Positions 48,301 through 59,924 of a stretch of DNA of 63,579 nucleotides are shown here, in pieces (within the stretch, counting starts at the first letter, position 1; every line of letters begins with the position of its first letter). The translations under genes were made by a program, and so were the position numbers. The notes beneath the pieces are model-generated. The model saw nothing but the letters and a program-made list of their open reading frames with translations. It was not told the origin of the DNA and ran no database searches. The DNA lies in NCBI GenBank assembly GCA_019649035.1, contig BMAT01008308.1, positions 2,130 to 65,708 of the forward strand, given 5' to 3'. This DNA comes from Elysia marginata. Its lineage: Eukaryota > Mollusca > Gastropoda > Plakobranchidae.

Positions 48301-50249
48301 ATTTTTAAATCTTCATTTCACAAAATTCTGTGTTGGACTGCTACATAAAGTTTATGAGAATGCTTAAACTTAGGTATCACATTATTTATAATGCTGATAG
48401 ATATATAAGAGTAAAATTAAAAAAAAAAAAAAAAGATTTTCCTTACTCTGAGCAACACACTTGACAAGTTTTTTGTTAAATGTATTCAATGATAAATAAA
48501 TTGGAATACCCATGTACAGTAAACCTTGGTTATAACAAAATCAACAGTTCTATGCTTTGATATTGCTTCAATCAAGTATTAATTCTATGTAATAATAATA
48601 AACCAAACGACACCTGCTATTAATTTCTCCCTAGCTATAACTATAAGTTTTCTGTCTCCTTCATATGTTTTCTTTGCATCTTTTGTTTTCATGGCAAATT
48701 TATTTTTATCTGCTTTATTGCACACAAACTGCAATTAAAAAAAAAATCTCTCATCACCGTGGAAATTGAATTTTCAGCGCAACCTTTCACAATTCTTAGC
48801 TTTTATTTTACCTCCAACTGCAAGATTTTTCTGAACAAAAAAAAAAAAAGAATTTTCTTCATAGATGGTATCATGCAATTTTATGCACACAAAGAGTGTT
48901 TGAAAAGAAAGGTCTATGAATTTACAACTGGCATACTAGCGAGGGTGTCTTTTGCCATTTCATGACTCACTACAATCAAACCGACCTAAAAGTGAGAATG
49001 TCCATGAATGATGAATAAAAACATGGTCTAACCCTCTGTGAATTTAGTGATTACATGGACGTTGCAACACACTGCTTCAATATATCCCCATCCCAGGCTT
49101 GTGAAAGAAAAAATCCAAACTGAGACTGAACAGGCAGTTCTCTTTGTTGTCATACACAAAGCCAGACTCTCTCAGAAGGCCTGAAGTTTGCAACTAGCTT
49201 TTCGGCACACCTTTCTGTAAGGCCGTGCCACTAACCACGGCAACCACAGAGCTAGCAGTGAGCTTTGTAAGCTACGTAGCTTGAGTGTCCGCATAAAAAG
49301 CCACCACTGTTATTCACTGGTACAGTACAGTCAAGCATTGAGGGAGCCAGTTTCTTGCGCTAAATAAAACCATCAACATCTAGGCAATCTCAGTAACAGG
49401 CCATCCAGCCGGATATTTGCAGTTTTATTAATTTGGGCTTGTATTTAGACTGCCTCTGTCAACAACCACCTATAGCTTCCTGTCACGAGAACTATCCAAA
49501 CATTTATCAATGTCACAGCTCAGAAAAAACCGTGGACAAGCCACATAGCACCGCTTTTTCAAATTTTAACAATAAAGAATACATGTAATAATTTCCGTGG
49601 CTTGGCTACTGTGTGGTTGTGGCTTGGCCCAACGCTTTTGGTATGGACAAGCCCTAAGCCAAGTACAATGCCAAAGCCACTGCACAAGGTGTGACTATGT
49701 CTAGACTTGACTCAATATTAAAACCAGGCCCAGTGCCAGCAGTGTCATCATATACCTGTCAATAGCTACGCTGTACAAACTTAAGGAGACATTTATATAC
49801 TGAAAGACAGTCTATTTTATCAGTTGGCTAAACATCTGGTGAGTTAAGTTTCGCAAATTTTCCGGTATTTCAATTATAAGACTGTGCAAGAGACCTTAGT
49901 TATGGTCAAGGTTTTTAATTGCCTTCATTCATTAAAAAAGAGGTTGTGATAACTTAAATATCAGAGAGACAAATCAAAGGTTCTTTAAAGTGTATTCTTT
50001 ATGACTAAGGTCGTTATAGTCGAGTTCCTGAGTAGCTATATCTTGCATTTATATGTTTTGTAAGTTTCCCCGAATTCAAGTCCGTTAATTTGTTACTGTG
50101 TTGCTCGTCTTGCACAGATTCCAGGCTTCAGTGTTCAGTCTGTAAATCAAGATCAAGCTGATGTGACCGCATCTTCTTCAGAGCCTTCAACCATAACTAC
50201 CAAAGGAACTGGCAAACCACCACAGAAAAAGAAGAAAAGAACTCGCTAA
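28314..50249 (+). CDS. DIS3: DIS3/RRP44, RNA exosome exo- and endoribonuclease, 23 coding exons, 967 aa
   Basis: Catalytic subunit of the nuclear RNA exosome: PIN endonuclease plus processive 3'-5' exonuclease of the RNase II (RNB) family. Exons: 28314-28535, 28885-28947, 29407-29501, 29882-30063, 30337-30407, 30784-30942, 31120-31278, 33029-33151, 34981-35118, 35585-35731, 36134-36250, 36948-37049, 37472-37536, 38155-38239, 39277-39404, 39925-40011, 40702-40858, 41407-41627, 41889-41979, 42446-42523, 42774-42932, 43713-43835, 50118-50249. All introns are GT-AG, phases agree, and the total is 2904 nt without a stop. PIN acidic residues are present: D67 (IPDTN), E95, D144 (NDRND) and D171 (LTNDAD). 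Two cold-shock domains span about 212-440. RNB follows with [13 protein letters not shown] (D470, D476, D478, D479) and [13 protein letters not shown] (about 770). Then come the S1 domain and a basic tail ending [10 protein letters not shown]. Human DIS3 is 958 residues. The CR3 cysteines are missing (only C31). Splice sites were chosen by homology and phase. Confidence 0.96.
33161..33488. mobile_element. hAT-like MITE next to the exon-8 splice donor of DIS3
   Basis: Perfect 19-bp inverted repeats CTCCCACAAAATGAGTCTA occur at 33166-33184 and 33465-33483. With five extra terminal bases the ends read TAGGG and, reverse complemented, CAGAC, close to the CAGGG start common in hAT elements. The 8-bp flanks TATATATG (33153-33160) and CACACACG (33489-33496) differ only by four C/T changes. 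The element is 328 bp and non-coding. It starts 9 bp after the exon-8 GT donor. Confidence 0.75.
33598..34319 (-). mobile_element. 5'-truncated LINE with open C-terminal ORF (LINE H), antisense in DIS3 intron 8
   Basis: A continuous frame of 234 codons (34313-33609) reads [17 protein letters not shown], then [10 protein letters not shown], then [15 protein letters not shown]. It goes on with [13 protein letters not shown] and [10 protein letters not shown], and ends NRPGT and stop. This is the thumb and C-terminal part of a jockey/RTE-like reverse transcriptase. Just after the stop is a GGAA repeat tail. CTCCAGTAC occurs on both sides (33589-33597 and 34320-34328), a plausible 9-bp target duplication that would bracket the insertion. 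The frame also stays open a few codons past the right repeat, so that border is not certain. With no internal stop this is the youngest-looking LINE here. Upstream domains were never integrated. Confidence 0.85.
36381..36680. mobile_element. TTAA-type (piggyBac-like) MITE in DIS3 intron 11
   Basis: The left end TTAACTCTTTAAATCTGAG starts at 36381. The right end, reverse complemented from 36680, is CTAACTCTTAAGCCTGGAGG. The termini share TAACTCTT. The flanking TTAA is intact on the left and TTAG on the right. Subterminal CGCACACTG and CAGTGTGCG form a second short inverted repeat (36404-36446). About 292 bp between flanks, non-coding. piggyBac is favoured over Kolobok only by the general look of the ends. 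Confidence 0.45.
40671..40685 (+). repeat. C15 run in the acceptor region of DIS3 exon 17
   Basis: Fifteen cytosines are followed by A, then T-runs, CTGCAG and exon 17 at 40702. The run forms part of the polypyrimidine tract. Confidence 0.9.
45286..45347. repeat. (CT)n microsatellite
   Basis: A CT-rich run of about 60 bp inside the hAT-like element, with further CT-rich stretches at about 46120-46170. Overlapping serine/leucine-rich open frames are artefacts. Confidence 0.95.
46487..46711 (+). mobile_element. tRNA-like element enclosed in a perfect 29-bp inverted repeat, with 13-bp flanking direct repeats
   Basis: The 29-bp arms at 46518-46546 and 46683-46711 are exact inverse complements, separated by 136 bp. 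Between them lie a box A-like TGGCAAGGCGG (46574-46584) and a box B-like GGTTCGAATC (46612-46621), spaced as in a tRNA-derived RNA polymerase III promoter. The unit is bordered by TAGAGTTTTTCAT at 46474-46486 and 46712-46724, a perfect 13-bp direct repeat that looks like a target-site duplication from L1-type retrotransposition. The left part between duplication and arm (46487-46517) starts AATAAATAATGG. No poly-A tail is evident at the right end. It is a SINE-like insertion nested in the hAT-like element. The family is not recognised. Confidence 0.65.
48028..50117. other. Rest of DIS3 intron 22
   Basis: Contains a single pogo-like end near 48515 (TACAGTAAACCTTGGTTATA). It also holds a possible small pogo-like remnant at about 49885-50030, with GGTCGTTATAGTCGAGTTCC near its right end. 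Around 49530-49690 there are imperfect repeats of GTGGCTTGG and its complement. No exon is seen. Confidence 0.35.
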
Positions 50250-50280
50250 TGTACTTGTTCCTTTTCCTTTTTTTTTTCAC

Positions 50281-50286
50281 AATAAA
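50281..50286 (+). promoter_or_regulatory. Likely DIS3 polyadenylation signal
   Basis: AATAAA lies 32 nt past the DIS3 stop codon, after a T-run. Another AATAAA near 50446 could serve instead. Confidence 0.6.
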
Positions 50287-53200
50287 AAGTACCTTCTACA
50301 TGAAACAATTGTGCATAGTTTTTTGTTCCTTTTCTTTTGAAACTTATTCTTCCCCTACTTGTTGGCTTAGCTTATACTTACGTTTATGAAACATACTGGT
50401 TCTGTTAAAGATTCAAAGACTCTTGGAGAAATTTGATATTGTGAAATAAATATTTAAGATGGGAGTTTTTACTCTTTTTCTTACCATATTCTTCCTACAA
50501 AAAGTCTCATATCTTTTTAGAATATGAAGATAACTCTTAAGCAAAAGTTTGATGATTGAAATCTGAGCAAAAAAGTATTCTTTCAAATATCAATGCCTTG
50601 AAGTGTAAATGCAACATCAGATTCATTTAGGCAGACCACAAAGTACACTTTAGCCCTAAAATGCAGCTTATTGGTAGGAATGAATGCAGACAAATTTAAA
50701 GAGCATTAATTTGGCAATAATGCTTCCCCCATATTATATAATCCATCCATTATAAACATATTACAATGAAAATTTAATAAAAGAGACCAAAAAGCTTTCC
50801 ATGTGTGTTGTATTCTCTTTATCTTTATTGTATAGTGAAACATTGAGGACATCATTGTTGATATAGCCATCATGTTAAAATTCTTTGTTTTTCAAATTTT
50901 TTTTCTAATTAGCCTCAAATTTTGGACAAAAATTTAAAGATTGAGACAAAATTTTTCTTCAGCTGTAAGGCTAACATGTAAACTGTAGACTACATCTGCT
51001 TATCTGTGTGACTTCAGATTATCCGCTCCCTAGCAATGTAGCATTAGCAATAACTCTTGTCTAATTAGTGGGTGTGATACTCTCATTTTTATTAATGGGA
51101 AATCCAGTCTACTTGATACAAATTGTGAAAATATTGACATTTTATGCCCAATCATTTGGCTTACCAGGTCTATCTTTAGATTTCTCTAAGATGAAGAAGA
51201 ATTATCAAATGTTTTACAACAGGCCAGATGAAAAATTCAGATAATCAATTTTTAAAAATTGAGATGCCAAAGCGGGGAAAAAGGCTCTACAATTTTATAT
51301 ATATATTTATATTTTTTTTTTCATCTGCAGTGATTGAGTGAAGATCTTTTTCTGACTCAGATTGGAAAATAGAATAAAGACTGTTTACGCACTGAAGAGC
51401 AAGTTCTATGTTCAAATACAGTAGAATACCTGCAAACCAAAATTTTGGGTTCTGTTAAATCCATTCCAATTTAAAGACATTTTGGTTTTAACTTTTATGA
51501 TCAAGTACAAGGGACTGGGGGAGGAACTATTTAAAACATGTATGAGGAAGAGTTGAAATTCTAACAAATGATCAATATTGTTTCAGGCTAGGAAGCAAGG
51601 CTTAGTCCAGTGTCAGTGCAAAACTACAAAGGATTAAACTGAAGTAAACTGGTCACTTGCAACCTTTTCTAGTTGAGTCTACAGCGTCAAAGTAAGATTC
51701 AAATTACTGAAGTGATCTTCACTCCTCCCAACCCATCCTCCTCACATCTCTCTCTTTTCGATCCATGCAAACTTTAGATCTAGTAGAGTCCTCTTAGCAG
51801 TTATATCCACGGATGGGCCATCTGGGCTTCACTTCAAGTACCCAGTTGAGAGACCACCCACTGAACAATCTTTTTTCTTTTAGTCAGTCTTGTCTCTAGG
51901 TCTAGGCTAAGTTTGATAGACCGATCTCAAGGTTGTGACTTTAGTGTAAGGTCTTAAGTATACAAAACCTGCTTTCAGTTTCAAAATAAAAGAAAACAAA
52001 GAAATGTTTCAAATAAAAAAACATCAAAATCATTTCAATTTAGCGCAAGAAACGATTACAAAGGCAGGAAAGTACTTTGCACTAGCAATGGTTTCCATTT
52101 GGTTCAGCAAACTTTTTGGTTAAGCCACGTTAGGTTTAAATACATTCTACTGTATTTTCTTCTTCTTGGACATTAAAGAAAGTTTTTGCATAATGATCTT
52201 GAGCACATCTTTGACTTGAAACAGAATATCTTTCACAAGAACACAAACTAAAAAAAGAACAAATAATCATTATTGTTGTCACACATTTGTACATTTCACA
52301 GCATCTATGCATGAAATATAACATTAATAAAACCTTTCAAATATAACTGTCAACAATGAAAAACTTTGCATATTTGAGACAGTTCATAAATTAATTAATT
52401 AATTGGTAAATTAAAAGTAATTTATAAATTTCTTGATTGTAAAAAGTAATTAGTTTATGCCTTTAAATACAAGCAATCACAATAGTTCTCACTTAAACAT
52501 TTAATAACATAAATAAAACAAAAAGCTTACTGATATAAGATATTATACTTGAAAATTGAAATTTAGAGGTGATTTTAAATAAATACTTATATAAACAAAA
52601 CAGTATATATATAAAAAAGTAAATATTCAAATTTCAATAGGAAGCAAAACAAACGAAAATGGAAACAAGTTTTAAGCTTCAGCAATTACCCTTTATTAAA
52701 CTTGTGCCACTTCATACATTAACAGAGATGCAAGCGCCCTATGAACAAAAAGCAGGAAAATTTAATATCCCTAGTATAAACTGTTCTGCATGGTACTGAT
52801 AACCAATAGCTACCGCTATGGAATCTTTAATAGATCAATTAAAAAAAGGTAAAGACAACTACACTTCTAGAGCCTACACAGATGTAGGGCCTACATTTCA
52901 AAAGAAGTGTTTGATTTTCTATAATGTTGAAGTCGTGAGGGTTTTTGGTAACAATTGAAGTCTTAATGTTTTCAGACTTTCCTGCTTTTTTGGCTAAAGA
53001 AAACTGCTAAAAATTGGAATTCCTGCAAGAATGGAAAAATTTACATCCCTGCATTTATACAAAGGGCCAGTATTGGAAATGAGAATAGAGCACAACATTA
53101 TTGTTCTTGCCCGCAGGCAATTGACTTCAAAGAGAGAGGTTGATAACAGGAATGATAATTTGTGCTCTAATCTCATACAATCAAAACATATAATCTGCAG

Positions 53201-53708
53201 AGAATATACATGTTCTTACATAAAAATTAAAATCTTTTACATAGGCGAACAAAAAATGACATTAATATGACTCTTGTAGAGTCTCATTAACAGCAAATGT
53301 AATGCTTGGGTCCAATATGTAATTATCATAATTATTATTGAGCTTTATCAGTTCGGAATACATGTATTATACAACTGTATGAATTATAATGTCTAGCGCA
53401 GGTTAAACTAAGCTCGGCACAGCAGGAATGATGTTGTGAAGCAGGATTTTGTTCGAGATCTTTTTATAATTTCCAAAAAAAAAGAGGAAACAAAAAAAAA
53501 AAAATGTATAACCCTTTTCAAGTTAGTATTAGGAAAGTTATTATTGAGCTTAAAAAAATATTGTGTGTTTGCAGATATGAAATTCCATAGGTGACCAACT
53601 TATTAACTTTTAAGCATGGGGAGAGGGACTTGTAACTTGCAATTTAACACCATAAAGTTGTAAAAGAAATACAGTCTTGAGAAAAATGGACAATTTCCTT
53701 AATACTAT
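50287..53708. other. Intergenic, between convergent genes
   Basis: No coding homology. A possible 0.73-kb pogo-like element lies at 51419-52152. CAGTAGAAT sits next to TA at both ends in inverse orientation, but only 9 bp agree, so it could be chance. A run of ATTAATTAATT sits near 52392. Confidence 0.4.
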
Positions 53709-54162
53709 TACAGTAAAAACCTACAAAAATAAAGTTTGAGAATCCAAATTTCTTATAATTCAAAGTTTTCTACAAGTGAGGTTTCTTTTTCCTCTTCGGC
53801 TTTGTTAGATTTGAGCGCTTAATTAAGTCCATAAGGTTCAATTCTCTTAATTCGAAGTTCATATTGAGGCTTACAGACAGCTTTCCATCTAATTCCTAAC
53901 AGTTTTACTTCTCCAAAGCAGGACAGTTTTATGATAAACACTGACTGCACAAAGTTGCCATTTAAGAAGGTACACTGATGTGTATATACCCATAGAATAA
54001 ATTTGTTCCTGTATTATGCAAGGATGGGGTGACAGAGAAAGTGCTATAGAACTGAGAAGTGTCTTATTAAATAAACCTGGTCTTTTAAGTATTATTTGAA
54101 TACTCTTAAATCGAAGTTTTTCTTCATTACCAGGAGATTCGAATTATAAGGTTTCCAGTGTA
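53709..54162. mobile_element. pogo-like MITE, about 450 bp
   Basis: The left end is TACAGTAAAAACCTACAAAA (from 53709). The reverse complement of the right end is TACACTGGAAACCTTATAAT (from 54162). TA flanks both sides. The termini agree at 10 of the first 13 positions, and AATTCGAAG and AATCGAAG motifs recur inside near both ends. No open frame was seen. It belongs to the same broad TA-target group as the 8491 element, but a different family. Confidence 0.55.
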
Positions 54163-57100
54163 TTATGAAAATTAATTTTGAACTCAAATGAAACTGCATA
54201 TTTTTTGTTTTAAATTTTCACATTGAATAAACAGTTTTAAATCAACTTAAGAGAAAGAGCAGCAGATTGTTAAATATGCATATTCCTATAAAAAAATATT
54301 AAAAATGAAGAAAATTTTAATTGCACATCAGAAAAAAATCACTCTTTTCAACTTAATGAAAACAAAAGAGAACTAAAAAAAATGTGTTAATCACAGAATC
54401 TAAGAAAGTACTTAAGGATCAATGAGAAAATCAAATAATAATACTGGACAGAAAGAAACATAAAACATTTTACGATTTTCAAGGCTGTATACAAATAAAT
54501 GTAACATTTTATCTTCTTTATTTTTGACACACGTACTGATAAGTATTTAAAATTTGTAAAAATTTAAATATATGGGAATGTACTTACAAAGAAAGCAGAT
54601 TATTTTTCATCACACACACATTTTTAAAATATCAAACCACATATCATAGTTCAGTTTACATGAAGAATCAAACAAGAATCTGTGAGCTCTAAAGCATTAA
54701 GTACCCAACAATAACATCAAAATTTAGTTTTAACTTTCATTTGCTCTTTAAACATTCCACTGATTTAGCAGGAGCTGCTTTGAGTATTTGAGTGCCATAA
54801 AATCATTTTCATTGAAAATTTGTTCAGGACATTCAGTTCTGTCTTACTACAATAAAAGTGTAATATTACAATGATTTCCATGACCCAACTTGAAGATAAA
54901 AGTAGATTTATTACCTCAATATTTGGAAGATGCACATGTTTATCCACCTCATTTTCAACAAGAGAAATCTTTGGCCAAACCTTTCATTGACAAAACACGA
55001 AAGCAAAGGAAGAAAAAGTAAGGGAATTCATGAGAGAATTCCTTAAAAGTTCAAGCTTTTCAATAGCCATCTTAAACCCATCCACTGTCCAAGTACTAAA
55101 ATCTGCAAAGTGTTATGCTCTAAGTACAAATGTATATACCAAAACCATCTGGGTCTTAAAGCTCTGTGCGTACCTAGTTATAAACCGGGATATGTTCAAC
55201 AACTTCTGAACTGTCTTAAGTTTAAAGCATTTTGCAAAATATGTTGGGCCATTTCATCTGCCTGCAATTGCTAACATTGACTTGGGTTTGTGGGTAAGGT
55301 ATCTTGGTTTGTAAACAAGAATTATTTTATCTAGCATTTCAGGTTGCACACATAATGTGCCATGACCTAGGTAAATGAACAGCAACAACAAGCAGTTAAA
55401 AGTTGATCAAACACTTTTTAGTACTCATTGATATAAATTTTAATCTCTCTCTGAATGGAAAGCAGCGAATAATTGCAAAATACATTAATATCGTATATAA
55501 GTATGAACACTAATAGAAGTAAAATTTTGGACAATAGCTTATTTTGACTGTAACACATGTATATAATAAAATGGCAACTGGCATAGCACAACACCCAAAA
55601 TCATGATTGCATGCATATCTGAAAATAAACTTCCTTGTTTCCTAGCCTTTTTATGAATAAAATAAAAAAAAGCAACAAAAAAAGACCTACAATTAATTTT
55701 CATCAAATTGTGGTATGACATTAAAGATGTCAAGTAAGCTTGCAAATGAGTTGTATTAAGGCTCCAGTAAAACCAAGGTTGATGCGCTCACATTTAATTG
55801 ACCTAGCTGCTTGGTTAGACAGACCATCCTACCAATGATATCATAATATTAATAATACAACTAAATGAGCTTATTGGGCTTTCAATTTTTTACAATACTT
55901 AAGGCTAAATGTAGTCTTGCTTTTGGAAATACTTCATTTTGTAAAGAAATGAATCATGATATTTTATTTAGCCTCTAAACCACCAAGTTAATAATCTATG
56001 CTCATATCTTTGATGACTATACTACAACGCATGCTAGGTTTTAACTGAAATCCTAACCCAAAACGCAGCAGCAGACCTACCAACAGCAGCCTAAATGAGA
56101 CTTAGATATTAATAACAAGCCTTAATAAATAAGTACAACCACAAAAGAGCTGTTGGGGTGTATAAAGAGTCAGCCAGGAGAACAGCAACAACCACGGTAT
56201 GGAAAATCAAACTAATTTCAAAAGCATCAATACATCAATTATTTACTAACTTCCTACGAAATTTATACTGACTGATATTACACTAGTTCCAGGGACATTA
56301 CCTATACTTTTTATTTCTCTTCTTGTTGATAAAAAATCATTTATTACAAGCTATTGTGCTTAGAGATATTAAAAGATGGAAACATTTTCAAATATGCAAA
56401 AAAATAAAGGTTTGCCAATAAAAAAGATAACATTCATACTATTTTAACCCATAGTTCATCAGATTTCTTACCAAGGTATTGTTTCCACATAAACAAGATT
56501 AAATATAAAGAACCCTAAGAAGTTATCTTGGTCAAAACAAAAAACAGAGCATTTATAAAACCCAACATGATATTAAAAGAGAAAAAGTGCCTCAAAATAC
56601 TCGCCATTCAAACATCTAAAGCTTGTTTACACACTGCTTTGTTCATAGATATTATTTTGTGACCTCTCTACTCTCTGCGCATGTGCAAATGTCCTAAGCT
56701 TTCTCAGTCAACGGTAATTACCTACCAGCCGTTTGTCCCTTGCTGGCCCAAAGCTGCATGGTGCAATTTAAAGAGCAATGGGACTGCTTCAGGACTAACC
56801 TCTTTTGTGTGTAAAATTCAAAAGGTGGGCTCACCAGCAAACTCCTCTGGGGGAAGTTATTTTATTTGAATAACTTTAGTGCTGAATCTAACCCAAAAAC
56901 TTGTCATTGTCGGAAGAAAATTACTCTTAAAGAATTTTATAAAATAATGATACAGCTCCATAGGCCTAATTACTTCACAATCCACAAAATGCGTTTTGAA
57001 TCTTTGTTTGGCAATAACGAGAATACTTGCAACTACCAGAGTTCTAAACATTTCAGAGTTTCAATGGAAAGTTAAAACTAACAACAAAGCACAGAACTTA

Positions 57101-59924
57101 CAAATATATACAGCAAATCAATACTGTATTTCTACAATAAGTAACGTCATGTAAACAACATATGATGGATATATGATACATAAATGAAATTGTTTCAATA
57201 AGGATATTTAAGAGGCAATTTAAACTTTTTTTTTTACAAGAAATGTTTTCCCTATTGTAAAAAGTTTTGAGCTACCAAATCATTGCTTAACATTGATTTT
57301 TATACATGCAGTCTAAAACAATGGTAACATGCATAATGACCTACTCTAGTCAGTATTTATAATATCAATATCATGCACATGTTCAACTTAAATTTAATCA
57401 AACTGTCTTAATATGTTTTAAAACTCAATCTAATCAAATGCTCTGACCTTTCAGATTCCATATAGATTAAGTGAAAAATATACATGCTTGTAATAACTCC
57501 TTTAAATGGCTTTTCTAATGCATGTAATTGCAAGAATCATGCATGTATTTAAAAATGCAGTACATAAGGGAATACCAAAACATGGGAATTTATCTTATGT
57601 GGTCCAGACCTAACTTTTCCACAAGGTGTAAAACCAAGATCCAAGTTTTCTATTTATCAAACGCAGTAGTTAATAAAATAGCAAGTATTTTTGTATGCTT
57701 ACTGCCAGAACAATTTTCCTCCTTTTACTTGGTTTAGAAACTCTTTGGATTTGAATTTCTTGTACATACATTTTTCAATAGCTTTGAGGGATTTTAAATT
57801 AGTGAGTAATGTTTACAGCAACACTCATACCTATGGCTTCATGAAAAATTACCACAAAATATAAAAAAATTGTAAAATACAAGAAGAGGAACAAAGTCTC
57901 AATTATAACCCATTCTGCAAACCTCAATCAATTCATGCAGTAATGCAGACAATGCACTGTATTTGTAGTCTGTACACCAAAAAATACAAAACAAAACACA
58001 TGAAAAAATGTATAACAATGCTATTAGATTTAAATAATTGTTGAGAATATAAGACTTAAATATAGCTTTTGACACAGCTAACGTAACACTCAAGAAAAAT
58101 AACTATGATAAGAGTGAGGAGGAAGTCATTACATGTGAATATTTTAAAATGAAGAATGCTTTAGTTACAGAGGTCACACATAAAAATTTAATAAAATAAT
58201 AACTGTCATCAAAATTATCAATGAAAGCAAACTCCTTAAAAACATTTGAAAACTTCCGATATTATATTTGAAACTTAATCATTTTTCAAAATCTTTTCAT
58301 TAAGGTACACTTCTCATCACCAGCCGAAAAGGTTGAATCTGAAACAAGAAAGATTATCCAATTATCCTGCTTTAAAAAAAAATGTATTTGTCATAAATAA
58401 TCATCTTCTGAGAAATAAAAGAGCATTGACATATTCATTTAAAAAAAAATCAAATGCTGCTTAACATGAATTCTCCTTGCTGTGTTACATTCATGTCACT
58501 CACATAAAACAAGAAAAACAACAACAAAAAAAAATCCTGAAAATGAAAGTATAAATTACTTCAACTGTGCCCACTCTCATCAAATTTCATCCTTACACAG
58601 ATGGAGGCTTGAGATGAATAAAATAAAGAGACAGGGGTCAATGAATTGAAAACTATTTTTTTTTATCAGTGAAAGGAAAATTATGACCCCTCCATTTGAA
58701 TAGTAATGCAGTGGACCTTGCATACAACAATATATCAGATTCAAACAACTTTGTAGTCAACAAAATGCTTTCTAGAAACCATCTTTTTTTCATTTGTCTT
58801 TTAACTATACCTCTGAAGTAAGAATTTGTTTGACTTTGGAATGAATAAAGAATATGTATGTCATGTTCTCATTACCAGGCCTAGAATCACATTTTCTTTA
58901 AAAAAAAAAAAGAGAAAGCCAGAATAACCTTGATTGTTTAGGAGAGGGATGGGCGAGACAAATATAACCTCATCCTTTGCAATGGTATTAATCATTAAAA
59001 TAAGAGGAAGAAGAGAGGTGAACTTAACAAGTCGGTTCTGCTTGTGTGCTAGAAGGAAGAGATAGGAGTGTGGGTGGTTTTAGCTGCTGTGATCTTCAAT
59101 AAATAAGAAGCATGTAGATTTATAATCACAGAAACTAGGGTAAGGTATGGGGTGTTAGGGAGGCTCTTTTGATTATATCTTGACCTATTGTGCTCAAGGA
59201 CTCAGGCCCTAAGTGGTTTACTCATATTGGCTGAGACAAGCAGGTCATTAGCATTTACCAAATATATATACTTTTCATTTACACAGCACCAAATAAATTG
59301 TATGTTGAGTGCAGTGTGATTTTTATTTAAAAAAAACCAGATTTATTTAATTATTTACCAAAAGAGTGCAGGCTCTTAATGTTTGCAGGAGAGGGGGATG
59401 GAGAAATAGAAAGGAAAAAAAAAGCGAAAGAGAGACAAAGAAGGTCAATATAATTTAACATCTCTACACACACACACATCTAGGCCTTACTCATCAAAAA
59501 GTGTTCTTTTTTTTATAGTTTTTTAATCATTTAAAAATCATTTTGTATCTTAAAAAATAGATTTTACTTCTATAAAGCCTTGGCTGCAACGACAATTCAA
59601 TTTATGTTCCAACAGTTTTGTTGGATCCAGGGTCCACTGTGTTACTGAACAGGTATGCATTTTAAATTTTGGATACTTTGCTCTCTGCCTCCCCTTCTGT
59701 GAAACAAAAATACATAAACAAATAAAAGCCATAAAAATTTCTCTTTTGAAAAGCAGCTTGATTAAAGGTAAACAAATTCAGCAAGATGCTTTTGTAATCC
59801 TATGGCATTTGCCACATGTTCCTCTGGCATAAATTACAATACTAAAATATTTCAAGTGTCAAATATGTCTACCCTCTTGGCACATAAAGAATACCGTTTA
59901 CAATAGTCTTTCAATATCTGGGGG
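54163..59924. other. Intergenic and probable 3' UTR of the minus-strand gene
   Basis: AT-rich. A TTTCTTGTTTCAG on the minus strand just right of 58337 could be an acceptor for an untranslated exon. At 56690-56870 there is a less AT-rich block with no recognisable protein. No coding exon can be supported. Confidence 0.4.
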
